From Nannocystis pusilla (lineage in GTDB: Bacteria > Myxococcota_A > Polyangia > Nannocystales > Nannocystaceae), in NCBI RefSeq assembly GCF_026626665.1, contig NZ_JAPNKE010000002.1:6239168-6303167 (forward strand): a stretch of 64,000 bases of DNA, written 5' to 3'. Shown here piece by piece: positions 62,457 to 64,000 of the stretch (its first letter is position 1; the number at the start of each line of letters is the position of its first letter). The notes beneath the pieces were generated by a model. That model was not told where the DNA came from. It worked only from the letters and a program-made list of their open reading frames with translations, and made no database searches. The position numbers and the translations under genes were made by a program.

Positions 62457-64000
62457 ATGATCACTGCTGCGTTCGTGCGCGAGTGCAAGCCTCGCGCGAC
62501 GATGTACGAAGTCACCTGCGAAGCGCTCCCGGGCTTCATCCTGCGGGTTCTGCCCACGGGGAAGAAGGTCGCGCTGGTTCGATACCGCCTCGACGGCAAG
62601 GACCACCGCGAGCGGATCGGACTGCTCGGGCCCGCACTGTCGATCGACGAGGCGCGCCGCCGCGGGGCCGTGCTGCTCGCTAACGCAGCCGTCGCCGCGA
62701 GCGTCGATGAGCAATCCGGCCAGCAAGCCGCGGGCAAACCCGCTCGACTGGAACAGCCGGAATCAGCCCCATCTCAGATCACGACCGTGCGCGAGCTGGC
62801 GCAGCGCTTCATCAGCGACTACGCCGACGTGCACCTGAAGACAGGTTCGGCGGAGAACTACAAGGAGCACCTCGAGACAGTGATCCTCCCGGCGTTCGGA
62901 GATCGCGACTTCCGCAGCGTGAAGAAGGCCGAGATCGCCGCGCTGCATGCGAAGCTCAAGAAGGAGCGCGGTCCCTCCGTGGCGAATACATCCTCTGCGT
63001 GATCGGTAGCCTTTACTCCCGCATCATCGAAGATTGGGAACTCGCGGACATGCGCAACCCGGCCCGCAAGATCAAGCGCTTCACTATCCCCGAGCGCGAG
63101 CGCTTCCTGACCCCCGAGGAGCGCCAGCGCGTGCAGGCGGTGATCCTCGCCGGGCTCAAGATCCCCGCCGGGCGCAAGGGACACCTGAAGATCGCCAGCG
63201 TCTGGGCGATCGATCTGCTCGCGCTCACCGGCCGGCGCCGCGACGAGATCCTGACGCTCACGTGGCCCATGGTCGACTGGCAGCACTCGCTCTTGAACCT
63301 CCCCGACACCAAGACGGGACAGCTCAAGGTGCCCGTGTCTGCCCGCGTGCTCGCACTCCTGAAGCACATTCACGACCAGACCGGCAACCCGAGCTCGGGG
63401 TACGTGCTGCGGACGTCGAGTGGCAAGCGCCTGCGGAGCATCAATCGCACGTGGGAGAACATCCGCGCCGCCGCCGGGATCCCCGACGTCCGGCTGCATG
63501 ACCTCCGGCACTCCTTCGCCAGCGACGCGATCATGAGCGGCGCGTCGCTCAGCACCGTCGGCAAGTTGCTCGGGCACAAGCAAGAGCGGACCACGAAGCG
63601 CTACGCCCACCTGGCCGACGACTACGTCCGCAACGCGCTCGAGACCGCGACGGATCGGATCGTGGAGGCAGTGCAGCCGACCGCCGCGCTGCCGCCGGCG
63701 CCGTTCGAGCCGATGCGCGACGCGCAGTGGAAGACGATCGAGGCGATGGTCGAGAACACGCGCGGCCGCTGCGGCGGCCCCCGGATCGACCTACGCCGCA
63801 CGGTGGACGCGGTCCGCTGGGTCCTGCACACCGGCGCGAAGTGGAGCGAGATCCCGGCGGAGTTCGGCGCCTCGACCACGTGCTGGCGCTGGTATGAGCG
63901 CTGGTGCAGCGATGGGACCTGGCACCAGATCGCCGCCGCGCTCGAGCTGTCGCAGACCGAGGTCGGGCGCAAGCCCGAGCGCCGGCCGCCGCGGGCCAGG
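62457..64000 (+). CDS. tyrosine recombinase/integrase with C-terminal IS5-type DUF4096 domain, partial (one frame break)
   Basis: At least 514 residues, open at the right edge. Arm-type/DUF4102 N-terminus (GFILRVLPTGKKVALVRYRL), SAM-like core-binding domain (TVRELAQRFISDYADVHL), and catalytic domain with Arg in ALTGRRRDEILTL, HDLRHSFAS, LGHKQERTTKRYAHL (His and the nucleophile Tyr). One missing base near 62985 separates the core-binding and catalytic parts. Beyond residue about 415 the frame continues into MRDAQWKTIEAMV...RRTVDAVRWVLHTGAKWSEI followed by CWRWYERWCSDGTWHQI. This is the DUF4096 N-terminal domain of IS5-type transposases. It presumably integrates the element at the adjacent att site. 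Confidence 0.85.

Overview
The window looks like a chromosome segment of a Nannocystis-type myxobacterium (order Myxococcales, suborder Nannocystineae). The reasons are the very high GC content, a membrane Ser/Thr kinase coupled to an ECF sigma factor, FG-GAP lipoproteins with Thr/Ser/Gly-rich linkers, a perforin-like protein, and a large PKS/NRPS locus. Species is inferred; only the sequence was used.

Left flank (1-7445, minus strand): the start of a MACPF (perforin-like) protein, a decayed sigma-factor fragment, an SGNH-hydrolase lipoprotein, an ECF sigma factor, and a 1515-residue receptor kinase whose stop codon overlaps the sigma start. 7446-8914 has no convincing gene.

Biosynthetic locus (8972-38876): a divergent methyltransferase, then one tightly packed plus-strand operon. 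Its order is acyl-CoA dehydrogenase, proline-type adenylation enzyme, free carrier protein and flavin halogenase (a pyoluteorin-style route from proline to a chlorinated pyrrolyl thioester). Next come an AT-less KS-ACP protein, a PKS module (KS-AT-DH-KR-ACP), an NRPS module with heterocyclisation and oxidase domains (azole formation), a second KS-AT-DH-KR-ACP module, and a KR-less KS-AT-DH-ACP module. A type II thioesterase and a P450 close the operon. The predicted skeleton, chloropyrrole - alkenyl - oxazole or thiazole - polyketide ending in an O-methylated pyrone, matches the pyrronazol family described from Nannocystis (chlorinated pyrrole-oxazole-pyrones). That link is inference.

Middle flank (38900-50400): a two-gene cassette (Gly/Cys-rich tail protein plus membrane protein), then small redox, detoxification and regulatory genes (quinone reductase, LysR, SRPBCC, GST, two AraC regulators, isochorismatase-type hydrolase), a Spo0M-like protein, a DUF1275 membrane protein, an NTF2-like secreted protein and a double-rhodanese lipoprotein.

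Right flank (50600-64000): a protein with a Lys/Ala-rich histone-like tail, a very large LamG protein, a kelch-like lipoprotein, and two paralogous FG-GAP lipoproteins. The second paralog is cut short by an integrative element whose tyrosine recombinase carries an IS5-type DUF4096 domain and runs off the right edge.

A recurring feature is about two dozen reading-frame breaks in otherwise well-conserved genes, roughly 20 of them consistent with loss of one base. A 66-bp tandem repeat with one 65-bp copy exactly at a break supports missing bases rather than real gene decay. I therefore annotate these genes as single CDSs and give the break positions. A short palindrome (TGTCYC-NN-GRGACA) and in-frame GAATCATCG repeats are scattered through the window.
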